A stretch of DNA of 64,000 nt. It comes from G963556115 sp963667375. GTDB lineage: Bacteria; Planctomycetota; SZUA-567. Under the pieces are notes generated by a model. The model made no database searches. It saw only the letters and a program-made list of their open reading frames with translations, and was not told the DNA's origin. The stretch lies in assembly GCA_963667375.1 (NCBI GenBank), contig OY763323.1:3472001-3536000 (forward strand), written 5' to 3'. This document shows positions 54,251 to 62,860 of the stretch, one piece after another; position 1 is the first letter of the stretch; every line of letters begins with the position of its first letter. The translations under genes were made by a program, and so were the position numbers.

Positions 54251-55588
54251 ATGTCAGATAATCAACAGCGGGTATTTCAAGGTAAGAATATGCAGGAGGT
54301 CATCAGCAAGGTAAAAGCTGCTCTTGGCGATAATGCATTTATTATCGAGAAGCGCATACTCAAAAACCGCAACTTCTTCAAGCTCGGTGGCGGAGAAGAG
54401 ATTATCGAGATCATTGCCAGCGCCGGACCAAATATCGTGAATGACGTTACCCCCCGTTATAAACCGTCACGGCCATCATTGCTTGATCAGGCAAGCCCGG
54501 ATGCTGTTCCAGCTTCATCCCGTCCGAAAACGCCGTATGAGATGTACCGTGAAGCGTCAAAACCGGCTCCGGTAAACCAGAATACACTTCAGCAGCAGCG
54601 TCTGGAACAACAGCGGCGGCAGCAGACGGAGCTCGAACCGGTTTCAGCGCCGGCAGCACCGCGAATCTCAGACTGTACAACCGAGATGCTGCTGGCAGAG
54701 ATGCGCCGGGAGATCCTCAGACTGACCAGCATTCAAGCACGCGGAGCCATCCCGGAGGTCGGAGAAGCCCTGCTGGACAGCTACCAGATGCTGGTTGAAA
54801 ATGAGGTCAACGCCAATGATGCCAGAGCAATTGTCGAAAAATTACAGCGTGATATGCCATTTGCGGCACTTGAGCGCAGCAGTATTAACAAATATCTGGC
54901 TGAAGAGATAGCTAGATATATTCAGACCGCTGGTGCTTCCAACTTCAGCCGGATAAACAACCGGCCGACTGTGATTGCAATTGTCGGTCCCAATGGCGGT
55001 GGTAAGACCACAACCCTCACAAAGATTGCTTTTGAGGCGGTTATAAAACAGAATAAAACGGTGGGACTGATCACCGAAGATCTTAAACGCCCGGGTGCCG
55101 AGTCACAGCTCAGAGCTCTGACCACAATAATGCAGCTGCCGCTGGTAACTGCCAGCACCCCGGCAGCAATGGCGGATCAGGTGCACAATATGGCGGATAA
55201 AGATCTCATTCTCATTGACACCGGCGGCATACCGCATAACGATACCGAGAGTATACTCGAACTGAAAGAGATTCTAAGAGTAGCCAACGTTGACGAGACG
55301 CATCTGCTCCTGCCGGTCTCGATAACCGAACGCACCGCTCTAGCTGTAGCCGAAAGTTACAGCGAACTGGGCTTTAACCGGATAATTTTCAGCAAAATAG
55401 ATGCTTCGGCATCGCAGGGTATGATTCTGAATATCGCCAGCAGACTGCAGACCAAGGTTTCATATATAACCTGCGGTACAACCTGTGCCCACGGATTATA
55501 CCCGGCAGACAGTCTGGCGCTTGGAGAACTTATTACCGAAAACCGGCTGGAAGCTATAACCAACAGAAACAGAGACAAGGCAGAATAG
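54251..55588 (+). CDS. flhF: Flagellar SRP-type GTPase FlhF
   Basis: 445 aa. N-terminal B domain (about 1-70, VFQGKNMQEVISKVKAALGDNAFIIEKR), a Gln/Pro-rich linker, then the NG domain: P-loop GPNGGGKTTTL (from Gly246), ITEDLKRPGAESQLR, the DTGG box (usually DTAG) in LILIDTGGIPHND, and SKID for base binding. FlhF places the flagellum at the pole in many species and normally works with FlhG, which is absent here. It is in the usual place after flhA. Confidence 0.92.
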   Translation: MSDNQQRVFQGKNMQEVISKVKAALGDNAFIIEKRILKNRNFFKLGGGEEIIEIIASAGPNIVNDVTPRYKPSRPSLLDQASPDAVPASSRPKTPYEMYREASKPAPVNQNTLQQQRLEQQRRQQTELEPVSAPAAPRISDCTTEMLLAEMRREILRLTSIQARGAIPEVGEALLDSYQMLVENEVNANDARAIVEKLQRDMPFAALERSSINKYLAEEIARYIQTAGASNFSRINNRPTVIAIVGPNGGGKTTTLTKIAFEAVIKQNKTVGLITEDLKRPGAESQLRALTTIMQLPLVTASTPAAMADQVHNMADKDLILIDTGGIPHNDTESILELKEILRVANVDETHLLLPVSITERTALAVAESYSELGFNRIIFSKIDASASQGMILNIASRLQTKVSYITCGTTCAHGLYPADSLALGELITENRLEAITNRNRDKAE

Positions 55589-55603
55589 TAGAGAGGAGGA
55601 TAT

Positions 55604-55927
55604 ATGGTTGTAAGAAGATTAGCGGCGTTCTTCTCAATGCTGGCATTTGTTATTTTTGCCACAACCTGGATTGTACGCAAACTCCTCGGGCTGTCCACCT
55701 CCGATGTAGTTTCAATGTTCAGCCAGGGACTGGTGATTATATTTGGTTACTTTATTATCGGGATTATTCTTTCCAGAATGGGGATTTCACTGGTAAAAGA
55801 ATTTCTGGATGAGAAGCAGGACGAAGAGGAAGACAAGCGCGAACGGGCCAGAAACCTCTATTTGAATGCAATTGCCAGCAATCCGAATGTGGAAGCAGCT
55901 GACACAGATGAGCTGGATAATCAGTAA
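55604..55927 (+). CDS. Two-span membrane protein at the flhG position
   Basis: 107 aa starting after GAGAGGAGG, one of the best ribosome-binding sites in the operon. Two membrane spans (about 5-23 and 38-60) and an acidic/basic coiled tail (KEFLDEKQDEEEDKRERARNLYLN). No ATPase motif, so it is not FlhG. I do not recognise the family. It lies 15 nt after flhF and 57 nt before fliA, so a role linked to FlhF or motor assembly is inferred from position only. Confidence 0.75.
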   Translation: MVVRRLAAFFSMLAFVIFATTWIVRKLLGLSTSDVVSMFSQGLVIIFGYFIIGIILSRMGISLVKEFLDEKQDEEEDKRERARNLYLNAIASNPNVEAADTDELDNQ

Positions 55928-55984
55928 TAAATTGTTTACAGCAGTATAGATGTAATTATCATACATTTTTAACAGGGAGAAAAC

Positions 55985-56788
55985 ATGAGCAGACACAGTG
56001 AATACTACGGACCACCGTCAAACCTCAGCGAAGAGGAAGTAAATGCGTTATGGCAGGATTTTGTTATCGATAAGCCCCAGCACATACGGGATACACTTAT
56101 AGAGCATTATATGCCGCAGGTCTATCAGACAGCAGAGCGCATGGCAGCGAAGCTGCCGGATCATGTCAATATAAATGATCTTATCGGCTGGGGAACTCTA
56201 GGTCTTATCGATGCCATCAACCGCTTCGATCCGGATCGGGAAATAAAATTCGCCACCTATTGCAGTTCACGTATTTCAGGACAGATAATCGACGAACTAC
56301 GCAGACTGGACTGGATTCCCAGACTGGTCAGAGTCCGTGTGCACCAGCTGGAAAGAACCCGTGACGCTCTCAGCTCCAAACTCGGCCGCATCCCCGATGA
56401 CGAAGAGATCGCCAGAGAGATGGAGATGGATATGGACCAGTATGATGAGTTCATCAAGGACACCCGGGTAAAAAGCATGGTCTCGCTCAACCGTAAATGG
56501 GATGAGGATGATGATGGTGAGCTCGGTCAGATTGAGATGCTCCCTGATATGACCGCAACCAACCCGCTTACCGAGCTGCAGCGTGCGGAAATCAAGGAGA
56601 TTGCGATCAAAGGTCTTAACGAGAAGCAGAAACAAGTTCTGGTCATGTATTACTTTGACAACCTCAATCTCAAGGATATCGGGGATATTCTCGAACTCTC
56701 TGAAAGCCGCGTCAGCCAGATACACGCACAGATACTGGATTTTCTCAAAGAGAAGTTCAGTGAACGCCATTTGACACATGTGCAATAA
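55985..56788 (+). CDS. fliA: Flagellar sigma factor FliA (sigma-28)
   Basis: 267 aa. Region 2 (about 30-100, LIGWGTLGLIDAINRFDPDREIKFATYCSSRISGQIIDELRRLDW) with the -10-reading helix, a region 3 and region 4 with EIAIKGLNEKQKQVLVMYYFDNLNLKDIGDILELSESRVSQIHAQIL. The DPxREIKFATYCSSRI block identifies the FliA/WhiG group. It would direct late flagellar genes such as flagellin. The ATG has GGGAGA upstream. It closes the export operon. Confidence 0.95.
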   Translation: MSRHSEYYGPPSNLSEEEVNALWQDFVIDKPQHIRDTLIEHYMPQVYQTAERMAAKLPDHVNINDLIGWGTLGLIDAINRFDPDREIKFATYCSSRISGQIIDELRRLDWIPRLVRVRVHQLERTRDALSSKLGRIPDDEEIAREMEMDMDQYDEFIKDTRVKSMVSLNRKWDEDDDGELGQIEMLPDMTATNPLTELQRAEIKEIAIKGLNEKQKQVLVMYYFDNLNLKDIGDILELSESRVSQIHAQILDFLKEKFSERHLTHVQ

Positions 56789-56815
56789 AAAATTTCATTT
56801 TTGTAAGTTAATAAC

Positions 56816-56845
56816 TTGCTTAAGTGTGGTTTAACATTGTATAAT
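56816..56845 (+). promoter_or_regulatory. Sigma-70-type promoter after fliA
   Basis: TTGCTT (56816-56821), 18-nt spacer, TATAAT (56840-56845), in the 163-bp gap before the small charged protein. It suggests that gene has its own start. Confidence 0.6.
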
Positions 56846-56848
56846 AAA

Positions 56849-56873
56849 TGTAAAGGATCAGTTAACCTTTACA
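56849..56873 (+). promoter_or_regulatory. Perfect inverted repeat at the predicted transcript start
   Basis: TGTAAAGG (56849-56856) and CCTTTACA (56866-56873) around a 9-nt loop, just 3 nt after the -10 box. Either an operator overlapping the start site, or a 5'-end stem that protects the mRNA. It has no T-run and so is not a plus-strand terminator. Confidence 0.55.
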
Positions 56874-56951
56874 GAAGGAAACACGACCTCTTCTGACAGT
56901 TAATAGTGAAGCTAATGAGTTTTTTCTTATTATTTGAGTGAGGTGCAGGAT

Positions 56952-57284
56952 ATGTCTTCCATTATTCAGGGCGAACAGGCGATGAAAGCCACCTATGTCA
57001 GCCAGATACAGGATAGATCTGTAGATATCCAGCGTGCGAATACGCAGGCGCAGAATGCATTCAATGAAGAATTTGCTCGTCGGGCTGAAGAGGTGGTAAA
57101 GGAGACTGAAGAGGTTGAAAACAACGGTATACGCAATGATCAGGAGAAGCAGAAGCAGGAACAGGAGCAGAAGAAACAGCGCCGCCGCCGCCCTGACGAA
57201 CCGGATCATGATGATATTACCGATGACTGGCCTATGGGTCCCGATGATGATGGACAGATACATAGGCTCAACATTATTGCCTGA
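56952..57284 (+). CDS. Small highly charged protein after fliA
   Basis: 110 aa from the ATG at 56952 (GAGG 9 nt upstream); the frame also opens at a TTG at 56934. An N-terminal amphipathic helix with many Gln, Ala and Glu, then an acidic coiled-coil stretch, a KQEQEQKKQRRRRP basic patch and an acidic end (PDHDDITDDWPMGPDDDG) before HRLNIIA. No membrane span or signal. No family recognised. Position after fliA suggests a flagellar or regulatory link only by association. Confidence 0.65.
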   Translation: MSSIIQGEQAMKATYVSQIQDRSVDIQRANTQAQNAFNEEFARRAEEVVKETEEVENNGIRNDQEKQKQEQEQKKQRRRRPDEPDHDDITDDWPMGPDDDGQIHRLNIIA

Positions 57285-57310
57285 TCACTACTAATCATGA
57301 ATTAATCAAA

Positions 57311-57354
57311 AGAGAAGCAGTCCCACTCCCTGTGGACATCTTCTCTTTTTTTTA
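57311..57354 (+). terminator. Rho-independent terminator closing the flagellar region
   Basis: AGAGAAG (57311-57317) pairs with CTTCTCT (57340-57346), with an inner GTCC.AC/GT.GGAC stem, followed by a run of eight or more T. Confidence 0.9.
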
Positions 57355-57503
57355 CTCCGATTATAACGTACTTCTCCACATTGCCCTACCTCATAAATTA
57401 AACGTTATATTACAATATTTAGTTGAATTTCAGGGGTTATATCCATAAAATTTAATGGTTATATACGATAAAAGTTGAGTAATTCTGTAGGAGCAGAGAC
57501 CAG

Positions 57504-59123
57504 ATGAGTAATAAAGACGAGAAAAAAACGCTTAAAATGTATCCTGGAGTGAGTTTAGGAAGCGCCCCCCGCAAAAGCATGTCAAAGCTCAAAGTATTCT
57601 TACTGATAGTAATTGTCGTTGCCGGTGCCTCAGCCGGAGGTTACTGGATAAACCGCGAATTTATCAATTCCGAACCGGAAATCCCGGAAGTTGTGGAAAT
57701 AGTAGAGTCCAGCCCGCAGCCGGTAGCCGACAGCGGCAGAAATGATAATACCGCCGCGACTGCCGATCTCGAGCTCTCACTTACCGATGATGATTCTTCT
57801 GAAACCGGCAGCCCCGCAGTAACCGTAACCACCGAGACAGTTACCCCGGCCAGCGACAGCAGTCCTGTAACCACGGACGCTCCAGATGACCTGGGGCTGG
57901 ATCAGATACTTGAAGACACACCGGCGCAGAGCACCGACACTGTGGTTGTTACCGACACCGTCAACAGTAAAGCACCGACCGCAGCCGTACAGGCTTCAAC
58001 CGCCTCCGATGAAACAAATTTTATCGATGATACCATTACCGCGGTAACAGATACCGCGGATGCGGTGAGTCAGAGTGTCAGCGAAGCCGTTACCACCCTG
58101 ACCGCAAGTGACATGGCACCGGAGCAGATACTCGCCGCGATCAAGGATGCAGACAGTAAAATTGCCCGCAAAGACTATCAGGGCGCGGCAGCAGCCCTCT
58201 CCTCTCTGACCTCACTCTCGGCGGAGCAGCTCGGCAAATATGCTCCAGATGTCTATTACCGTGCCGGTCTGGTAAACCGTTATCTAAAGAATGAGGATGA
58301 AGCCCAGAAGAACTGGCTCGCAGCCTATACGAAATTCCCCGAGACCGTTCCCGGCAGAATGTCGGCTCTGGCACTGGCAGATACCTGGTATTACTGGTAT
58401 GTATCGGCCAAACCAGACATCAGCCAATGGGAAAAAATTCGCGATGCCTACTCTACCGCTATCGGCATGGATGGAGCCAGATTCCTTCCCAAAGCTACCG
58501 ATGCCCAGATAGCCGAGAAACTCAACTATCTCAATGAAAAATTGGTTTTCGATCCCAAAATGCCGGTCAGTGGTGCCATTTTCCACACCGTTGAACCTGG
58601 AGAATACATCAGTACCATAGCCCATAAGTATGGCCTTGATACCTGGACCTCAATAACCGAGATCAATAAAGTCGATCCTAAAAACCTCAAAGTCGGCATG
58701 AAACTGAAGATTTTGACCGGTAGACTCTTTGTACTTGTCGACAAACGTGATTTCACCCTTTCGTGGTATCTTGACGGGAAATTCATCAAACGCTACAGCT
58801 GCGCAACCGGTGCTGTTGGCAGTGAGACTCCTGCCGGACATTATGAAATTTTCAAAATGGATGTTGAACCGAACTGGACCGATCCTAAAACTGGAAAAGT
58901 CTATAAATATGGGGAAAAAGGTCATGCAATCGGCAGCCGGTGGCTCGCGATACGCGGCGGCAGCAAAAACGGACTGGGTATTCACGGTACTATAGATCCA
59001 GACAGTATGGGCAAGAAAGCCTCCAATGGCTGTATACGCCTGATCAACAAAAATGTCGAGGAGCTGTATGGCTTCGCCAGCATCGCTAACAACAACGAAA
59101 GTGAAGTACTTGTAATAGAATAG
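57504..59123 (+). CDS. LysM/L,D-transpeptidase (YkuD) protein
   Basis: 539 aa. A basic N-terminus and one membrane span (about 27-46) lead into a Thr/Ser/Asp-rich periplasmic spacer of about 150 aa. A tetratricopeptide-like helical part (about 210-340) precedes a LysM (about 353-395, HTVEPGEYISTIAHKYG) and a C-terminal YkuD domain with His494 (GIHGTI) and catalytic Cys510 (SNGCIRL). It would make 3-3 cross-links or attach proteins to peptidoglycan. GTAGGAGC is just upstream of the ATG. It lies between the flagellar operon and the pilus locus, with no sign of being part of either. Confidence 0.88.
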   Translation: MSNKDEKKTLKMYPGVSLGSAPRKSMSKLKVFLLIVIVVAGASAGGYWINREFINSEPEIPEVVEIVESSPQPVADSGRNDNTAATADLELSLTDDDSSETGSPAVTVTTETVTPASDSSPVTTDAPDDLGLDQILEDTPAQSTDTVVVTDTVNSKAPTAAVQASTASDETNFIDDTITAVTDTADAVSQSVSEAVTTLTASDMAPEQILAAIKDADSKIARKDYQGAAAALSSLTSLSAEQLGKYAPDVYYRAGLVNRYLKNEDEAQKNWLAAYTKFPETVPGRMSALALADTWYYWYVSAKPDISQWEKIRDAYSTAIGMDGARFLPKATDAQIAEKLNYLNEKLVFDPKMPVSGAIFHTVEPGEYISTIAHKYGLDTWTSITEINKVDPKNLKVGMKLKILTGRLFVLVDKRDFTLSWYLDGKFIKRYSCATGAVGSETPAGHYEIFKMDVEPNWTDPKTGKVYKYGEKGHAIGSRWLAIRGGSKNGLGIHGTIDPDSMGKKASNGCIRLINKNVEELYGFASIANNNESEVLVIE

Positions 59124-59198
59124 ATCAAACCATATAAAAAACAGTCCTATAAAAATGGTTTTCCGCAAAGATTCTATTCTCATTATGCAATTATTAGC

Positions 59199-59227
59199 TT
59201 GACTAGGTAATTTAATAACAATATACT
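59199..59227 (+). promoter_or_regulatory. Strong sigma-70-type promoter for the pilin
   Basis: TTGACT (59199-59204), 17-nt spacer, TATACT (59222-59227), about 90 nt before the ATG. One of the two best sigma-70 matches in the window, as expected for an abundant pilin. Confidence 0.68.
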
Positions 59228-59316
59228 TAATTTTTGTGATTTTGTTTCAAAATTGTGTTTAGAATTGCCTAAAAACACCTTACACGTATGCTTTATATTT
59301 CCGGGAGAAAAATATC

Positions 59317-59547
59317 ATGAAAGCCCTCAGTTCAAGATTCAGTGGATTATTCAGACGCTACCGTAAAGATGACAGTGCCCCTACAACTATTGAATGGATT
59401 CTGCTGCTGGTTGTAGCCCTGATAGTTATGGTAATCATCTATACCGTTGTAAACTGGATCTCAACCGATGCCGGTGCTCAGAAAGGCACCATGGAAGAGA
59501 AACGTGACGCTGCTGTAAAAGCTGCTAATAAGGCCTTTACAAAATAA
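59317..59547 (+). CDS. Flp-like pilin 1
   Basis: 76 aa. A basic cytosolic head (FRRYRKDDSA) is followed by PTTIEWILLLVVALIVMVIIY, a hydrophobic segment with Glu at +5 if cleavage falls after Ala22, and a short, Lys/Ala-rich mature tail. This is the Flp/Tad pilin layout; classical Flp has Glu-Tyr at +5/+6, this has Glu-Trp. GGGAGAAAA precedes the ATG. Followed by a large inverted repeat and then the prepilin peptidase, so it is likely the major pilin of the locus. Confidence 0.82.
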   Translation: MKALSSRFSGLFRRYRKDDSAPTTIEWILLLVVALIVMVIIYTVVNWISTDAGAQKGTMEEKRDAAVKAANKAFTK

Positions 59548-59657
59548 CCACAGCAACCTGTAAACCGTAGAGGATACAAACTCTACGCTGATAAATCAAT
59601 GCGAATTGCGGTAAATACATTGAGTATTCAAGCCGTTTTCATGTATTTAGCACCATA

Positions 59658-59690
59658 GTTCTGTATAGTATCAATTATACTATACAGAAC
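59658..59690 (+). repeat. Perfect 14-bp inverted repeat before the prepilin peptidase
   Basis: GTTCTGTATAGTAT (59658-59671), loop CAATT, then its exact complement (59677-59690). There is no T-run after it. It lies 110 nt past the pilin stop and 26 nt before the peptidase ATG. It could be a processing or stabilising hairpin that makes pilin mRNA more abundant than the downstream genes, or a binding site for a dimeric regulator. Confidence 0.7.
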
Positions 59691-59716
59691 TATTACTAAT
59701 TACGAACATACATTAT

Positions 59717-60457
59717 ATGAATATGACCAGTGATATACCACAAGATCAGAATGAGTCACTTCCTCAGTCACCAGCGACCATGACTACTGTTCTCCTATGG
59801 ATACTGGGTATCACCATATGCGCAGTCATTTCCACCTTTTTCTATCTCAATACCGGTAGCGGCGGCTACTTTGTGATAGTTCTGCTCTATGCTCTGCTCT
59901 TTACCGCCAGTTACAGTGATGCCGCCTTCCGGCGCATTCCAAATTCTTTTAATTATACGGCACTCATACTGGCACTGCTGCTTATGGTGGTTATCTGCCC
60001 GCTCTGTGAACTACTAGGATTTAACGGTGTACTCAGCTGGATCGGTGCCAACAACAGCGACTGGGGCGGAATTGCCCTCGAGTCACTTCTCGGTTTCGGT
60101 CTCTGTTTTCTCATAGGGATCGTCAGTTTCGCCGTCAATGGTCTGGGTGGTGGTGATGCCAAGCTTCTGCTGGTTCTTGGAGTTCTTGCGGGATTTCATC
60201 TCACACTGTCAATACTGGTCAACACCCTCGCCTTCGCTCTGGCTATCGGACTTTTAAACCTTGTCAGTAACGGCATCCTGATCCGCGCCCTGCAGCGACT
60301 GCTATTGAAAATCTATACGACCATATTCAGACATGAAATTACTGAGCCTGTCATGTTCAGCCGCAATGAATCCCCCTTCTCGCTTGCGGTCTTTCTGGGG
60401 CTTATTGCATTACCGTTTATCAATATACACGCATACCTTATGAACTTCAACTGGTAA
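59717..60457 (+). CDS. A24 prepilin peptidase (TadV/CpaA-like)
   Basis: 246 aa, about six spans. The aspartyl-protease pair is present: YSDAAFRRIPN (about residues 57-68) and NGLGGGDAKLLL (about 140-151), matching the DxxxRRIPN and GxGDxKL motifs of the short peptidases lacking the methylase domain. It would cut the leader of the Flp-like pilins and TadE-like proteins around it. No ribosome-binding site is seen before the ATG, so translation may depend on coupling or another start (an ATG 6 nt further). Confidence 0.9.
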   Translation: MNMTSDIPQDQNESLPQSPATMTTVLLWILGITICAVISTFFYLNTGSGGYFVIVLLYALLFTASYSDAAFRRIPNSFNYTALILALLLMVVICPLCELLGFNGVLSWIGANNSDWGGIALESLLGFGLCFLIGIVSFAVNGLGGGDAKLLLVLGVLAGFHLTLSILVNTLAFALAIGLLNLVSNGILIRALQRLLLKIYTTIFRHEITEPVMFSRNESPFSLAVFLGLIALPFINIHAYLMNFNW

Positions 60458-60463
60458 GATATA

Positions 60464-61462
60464 ATGGCACACAAATTGGACACCAAACGGTTATATAGCT
60501 TCTCACTGCTGTTTATGCTCATATCAGTGGGATTGCTGCTGGCGCTGCCGGTTATCTATCCGGCAGAATTCATGGAATTATGCGCTATACCAGACACCCA
60601 GAGCGATAAAATTATTATAATATCAGCCGTAACCTCAAGTGCCTGCTTCATAATCTTCTGCTATAAAGTAATAATCTGGATCTATCAGTCAATCCGGCAT
60701 TTCAGAGAACTATCCTCGGCTCAGGCAGCCACGGTATCGGTTGAATTCATTCTGGTGCTTCCGGTTATCTTATGCCTTATACTCACCGTATTCGCCATGG
60801 CGGAAATTTCGCAGGCACAAATAATGTTCAGATATGCAGCCTATACCGCCATGCGCCGGGGAATTATAGCCAATTACAACCATAATTATAATGTCTTTAA
60901 GTATAAATTCACCTTATCAGACGCGGATAAAAAAGATATTAAACTTGCAGCCGCAGTTGCACTCTCCGCACTTGACACCCGTGATATCTCAAATACAACC
61001 TCCGATACCCTCGACACCGATAATCTCGCCGGTGTATACTCCCAAATAGCAGCCAATACCAAGGACTGGAAACATACCATACCGCCTTGGAAAAACAAGA
61101 GCCAGATCAGCACCAATATCCTTACCGCCTACTCTGCCCTTGATCTAACCGAACTCACGGCAACCAGAAACAGCAGTAAGATAATTCTTCCAATATACGT
61201 CAACCTTCAGTTGTCATATAAGTTTCCGCTCAGACCCGGCAGCCTCTTCTGGCTGATAGCACCGGAAAAAGTCAATGATTATCCCTGTATCACACTCAAA
61301 CGTACCTGTGATGTCAGTTCAGACTCAGCCTACACTATGTTCAGCACCGGACAACGCTACGATCTGCCGAAGCTCTGGTTCAACACCATTACCAAACTGT
61401 TCCCCATCTATAAGTCACTTAGCATTGTCCCGGGAGACAGTGTACGCAATGATATAAAGTAA
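60464..61462 (+). CDS. TadE-like pseudopilin with extra N-terminal spans
   Basis: 332 aa. Two membrane spans (about 12-33 and 45-66) come before the TadE-type segment (AATVSVEFILVLPVILCLILTVFAMAEISQAQ, Glu +5 after Ala) at about 88-115. The rest (about 130-332) is periplasmic, with a Thr/Asp/Asn-rich stretch and no known domain. The TadE leader is normally at the N-terminus; here it is internal, so cleavage, if it occurs, would release the C-terminal pseudopilin. Six nt after the peptidase stop. Confidence 0.72.
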   Translation: MAHKLDTKRLYSFSLLFMLISVGLLLALPVIYPAEFMELCAIPDTQSDKIIIISAVTSSACFIIFCYKVIIWIYQSIRHFRELSSAQAATVSVEFILVLPVILCLILTVFAMAEISQAQIMFRYAAYTAMRRGIIANYNHNYNVFKYKFTLSDADKKDIKLAAAVALSALDTRDISNTTSDTLDTDNLAGVYSQIAANTKDWKHTIPPWKNKSQISTNILTAYSALDLTELTATRNSSKIILPIYVNLQLSYKFPLRPGSLFWLIAPEKVNDYPCITLKRTCDVSSDSAYTMFSTGQRYDLPKLWFNTITKLFPIYKSLSIVPGDSVRNDIK

Positions 61463-61478
61463 ATCAGGAGTTATATGT

Positions 61479-62840
61479 ATGTTTTATCTACGCAAAAAGG
61501 CCGACAGCTATGTAACTGATACCAGAGGAACAGTGGTAATCGGATTCCTGATTATAATGCTGCCGATTTATCTCAGCGTTGCCGCTCTCTGGAATACCTC
61601 GGTACTGGCGGAGCGTAAGATCGAAGCCCAGACTATCGCCGATGCCGCCGCATACAGCATCGCAGGCGAAGTCGCGGCTCTGACCAATCAGATGACAATG
61701 CTCAATATGCTCCAACTGCGTATAAAATGTGCCCAGGCTATTGAAACCGCCTGCGTTGCCGCAACCGCTGTAGGCGCAATTGAGATCGAAGAAAATTTTG
61801 AAATCGCCGAAGCGCTGATGGCGGATCCCTATACATTTATAGAAGGTCTGATATTGATGGGATTAGTACTCAATGACACGATAAGGCTTGCAGCCTTTGT
61901 TATCGACTACATTCCTACCGATATCATCAGTATTACCATCGCCGGAATCAATTGCCAGACTACGCAGCAAAAACTCTATAAAAATTTCGGCACGCTGGTG
62001 AAAGACCGGCTGGATGCAATCACAAAATACATCAATCAGGATAGCGGAACCGGTGAGTGGAAGCTATATGCCACCATGAACAAATCGAATCTCTACCCCA
62101 AAACCTGCGGTACACCACCGTTTCTCGCTAAAAGTACCTACCTGAACCGCGGTGAACTACTGGCAGTCAGACTGGGGACTCAGGACCAGCAATGGATAAA
62201 GGTCAAGAATCCCATATTCCTTAAAAAGCCCAAAAAATCCAACTATCTGCCGCCACCGGCTCTTCCTTTCTCAACCCCGTTTTTCGATGGATTTAAAAGC
62301 GAAGATACCGGAAAGTTTATGAAACTTGCCTGGTTTGCATCACTGGCAACAGCAGGAGCAGTCTATAATATAATTGACTGGGGCTATGACCTTTCAAGCC
62401 GTAACCTGATAAAAGAATGGGATATCAACAGTGAAAATGACCGCCGGATCTTCCAGACTCTCGTATTTGTCGAACGTACGGAGAGTAACCACTCGTTTAT
62501 GGCGAAAGGTTTCTTCAAACCGTTTGCCGGGGCTACAATACTGGCCGCCAGCGGCTCAGAAGCGGTCAATGAATATGATGAACTGCTGCAGAATAATGTG
62601 ATAGCCAAGGTGCCGGTAATAAAACAGATTATAAATCTGGTAATGATGCTGCCCTGGAGATTGTGGACAAGTATGGGTGCAAATTATCAGCCGCGATTGA
62701 ACGCCATAGATCCGCAACTCTTCGACGCTGTTCTGAAAATATCCGATAACTCTGCAATGAAAAATGCACTGCTGACCAATACCGGACTGAAGTCGGATGA
62801 TCTTTCCGCAGCGAACCTGAAAAATGCCTTTGTCCACTGA
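61479..62840 (+). CDS. TadG-like Flp pilus assembly protein
   Basis: 453 aa. The N-terminal TadG/TadE-like segment (TRGTVVIGFLIIMLPIYLSVAALWNTSVLAERKIEAQTIADAAAYSIAGE) has the ADAAAYS helix seen in TadG-like proteins but no Glu at +5. A second hydrophobic region (about 120-160) and a large extracytoplasmic domain of unknown fold follow. TadG-like proteins are envelope parts of the Flp pilus machinery. GGAG lies 8 nt before the ATG. Confidence 0.72.
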   Translation: MFYLRKKADSYVTDTRGTVVIGFLIIMLPIYLSVAALWNTSVLAERKIEAQTIADAAAYSIAGEVAALTNQMTMLNMLQLRIKCAQAIETACVAATAVGAIEIEENFEIAEALMADPYTFIEGLILMGLVLNDTIRLAAFVIDYIPTDIISITIAGINCQTTQQKLYKNFGTLVKDRLDAITKYINQDSGTGEWKLYATMNKSNLYPKTCGTPPFLAKSTYLNRGELLAVRLGTQDQQWIKVKNPIFLKKPKKSNYLPPPALPFSTPFFDGFKSEDTGKFMKLAWFASLATAGAVYNIIDWGYDLSSRNLIKEWDINSENDRRIFQTLVFVERTESNHSFMAKGFFKPFAGATILAASGSEAVNEYDELLQNNVIAKVPVIKQIINLVMMLPWRLWTSMGANYQPRLNAIDPQLFDAVLKISDNSAMKNALLTNTGLKSDDLSAANLKNAFVH

Positions 62841-62860
62841 TTACCCGTTTGGAAAGAATA

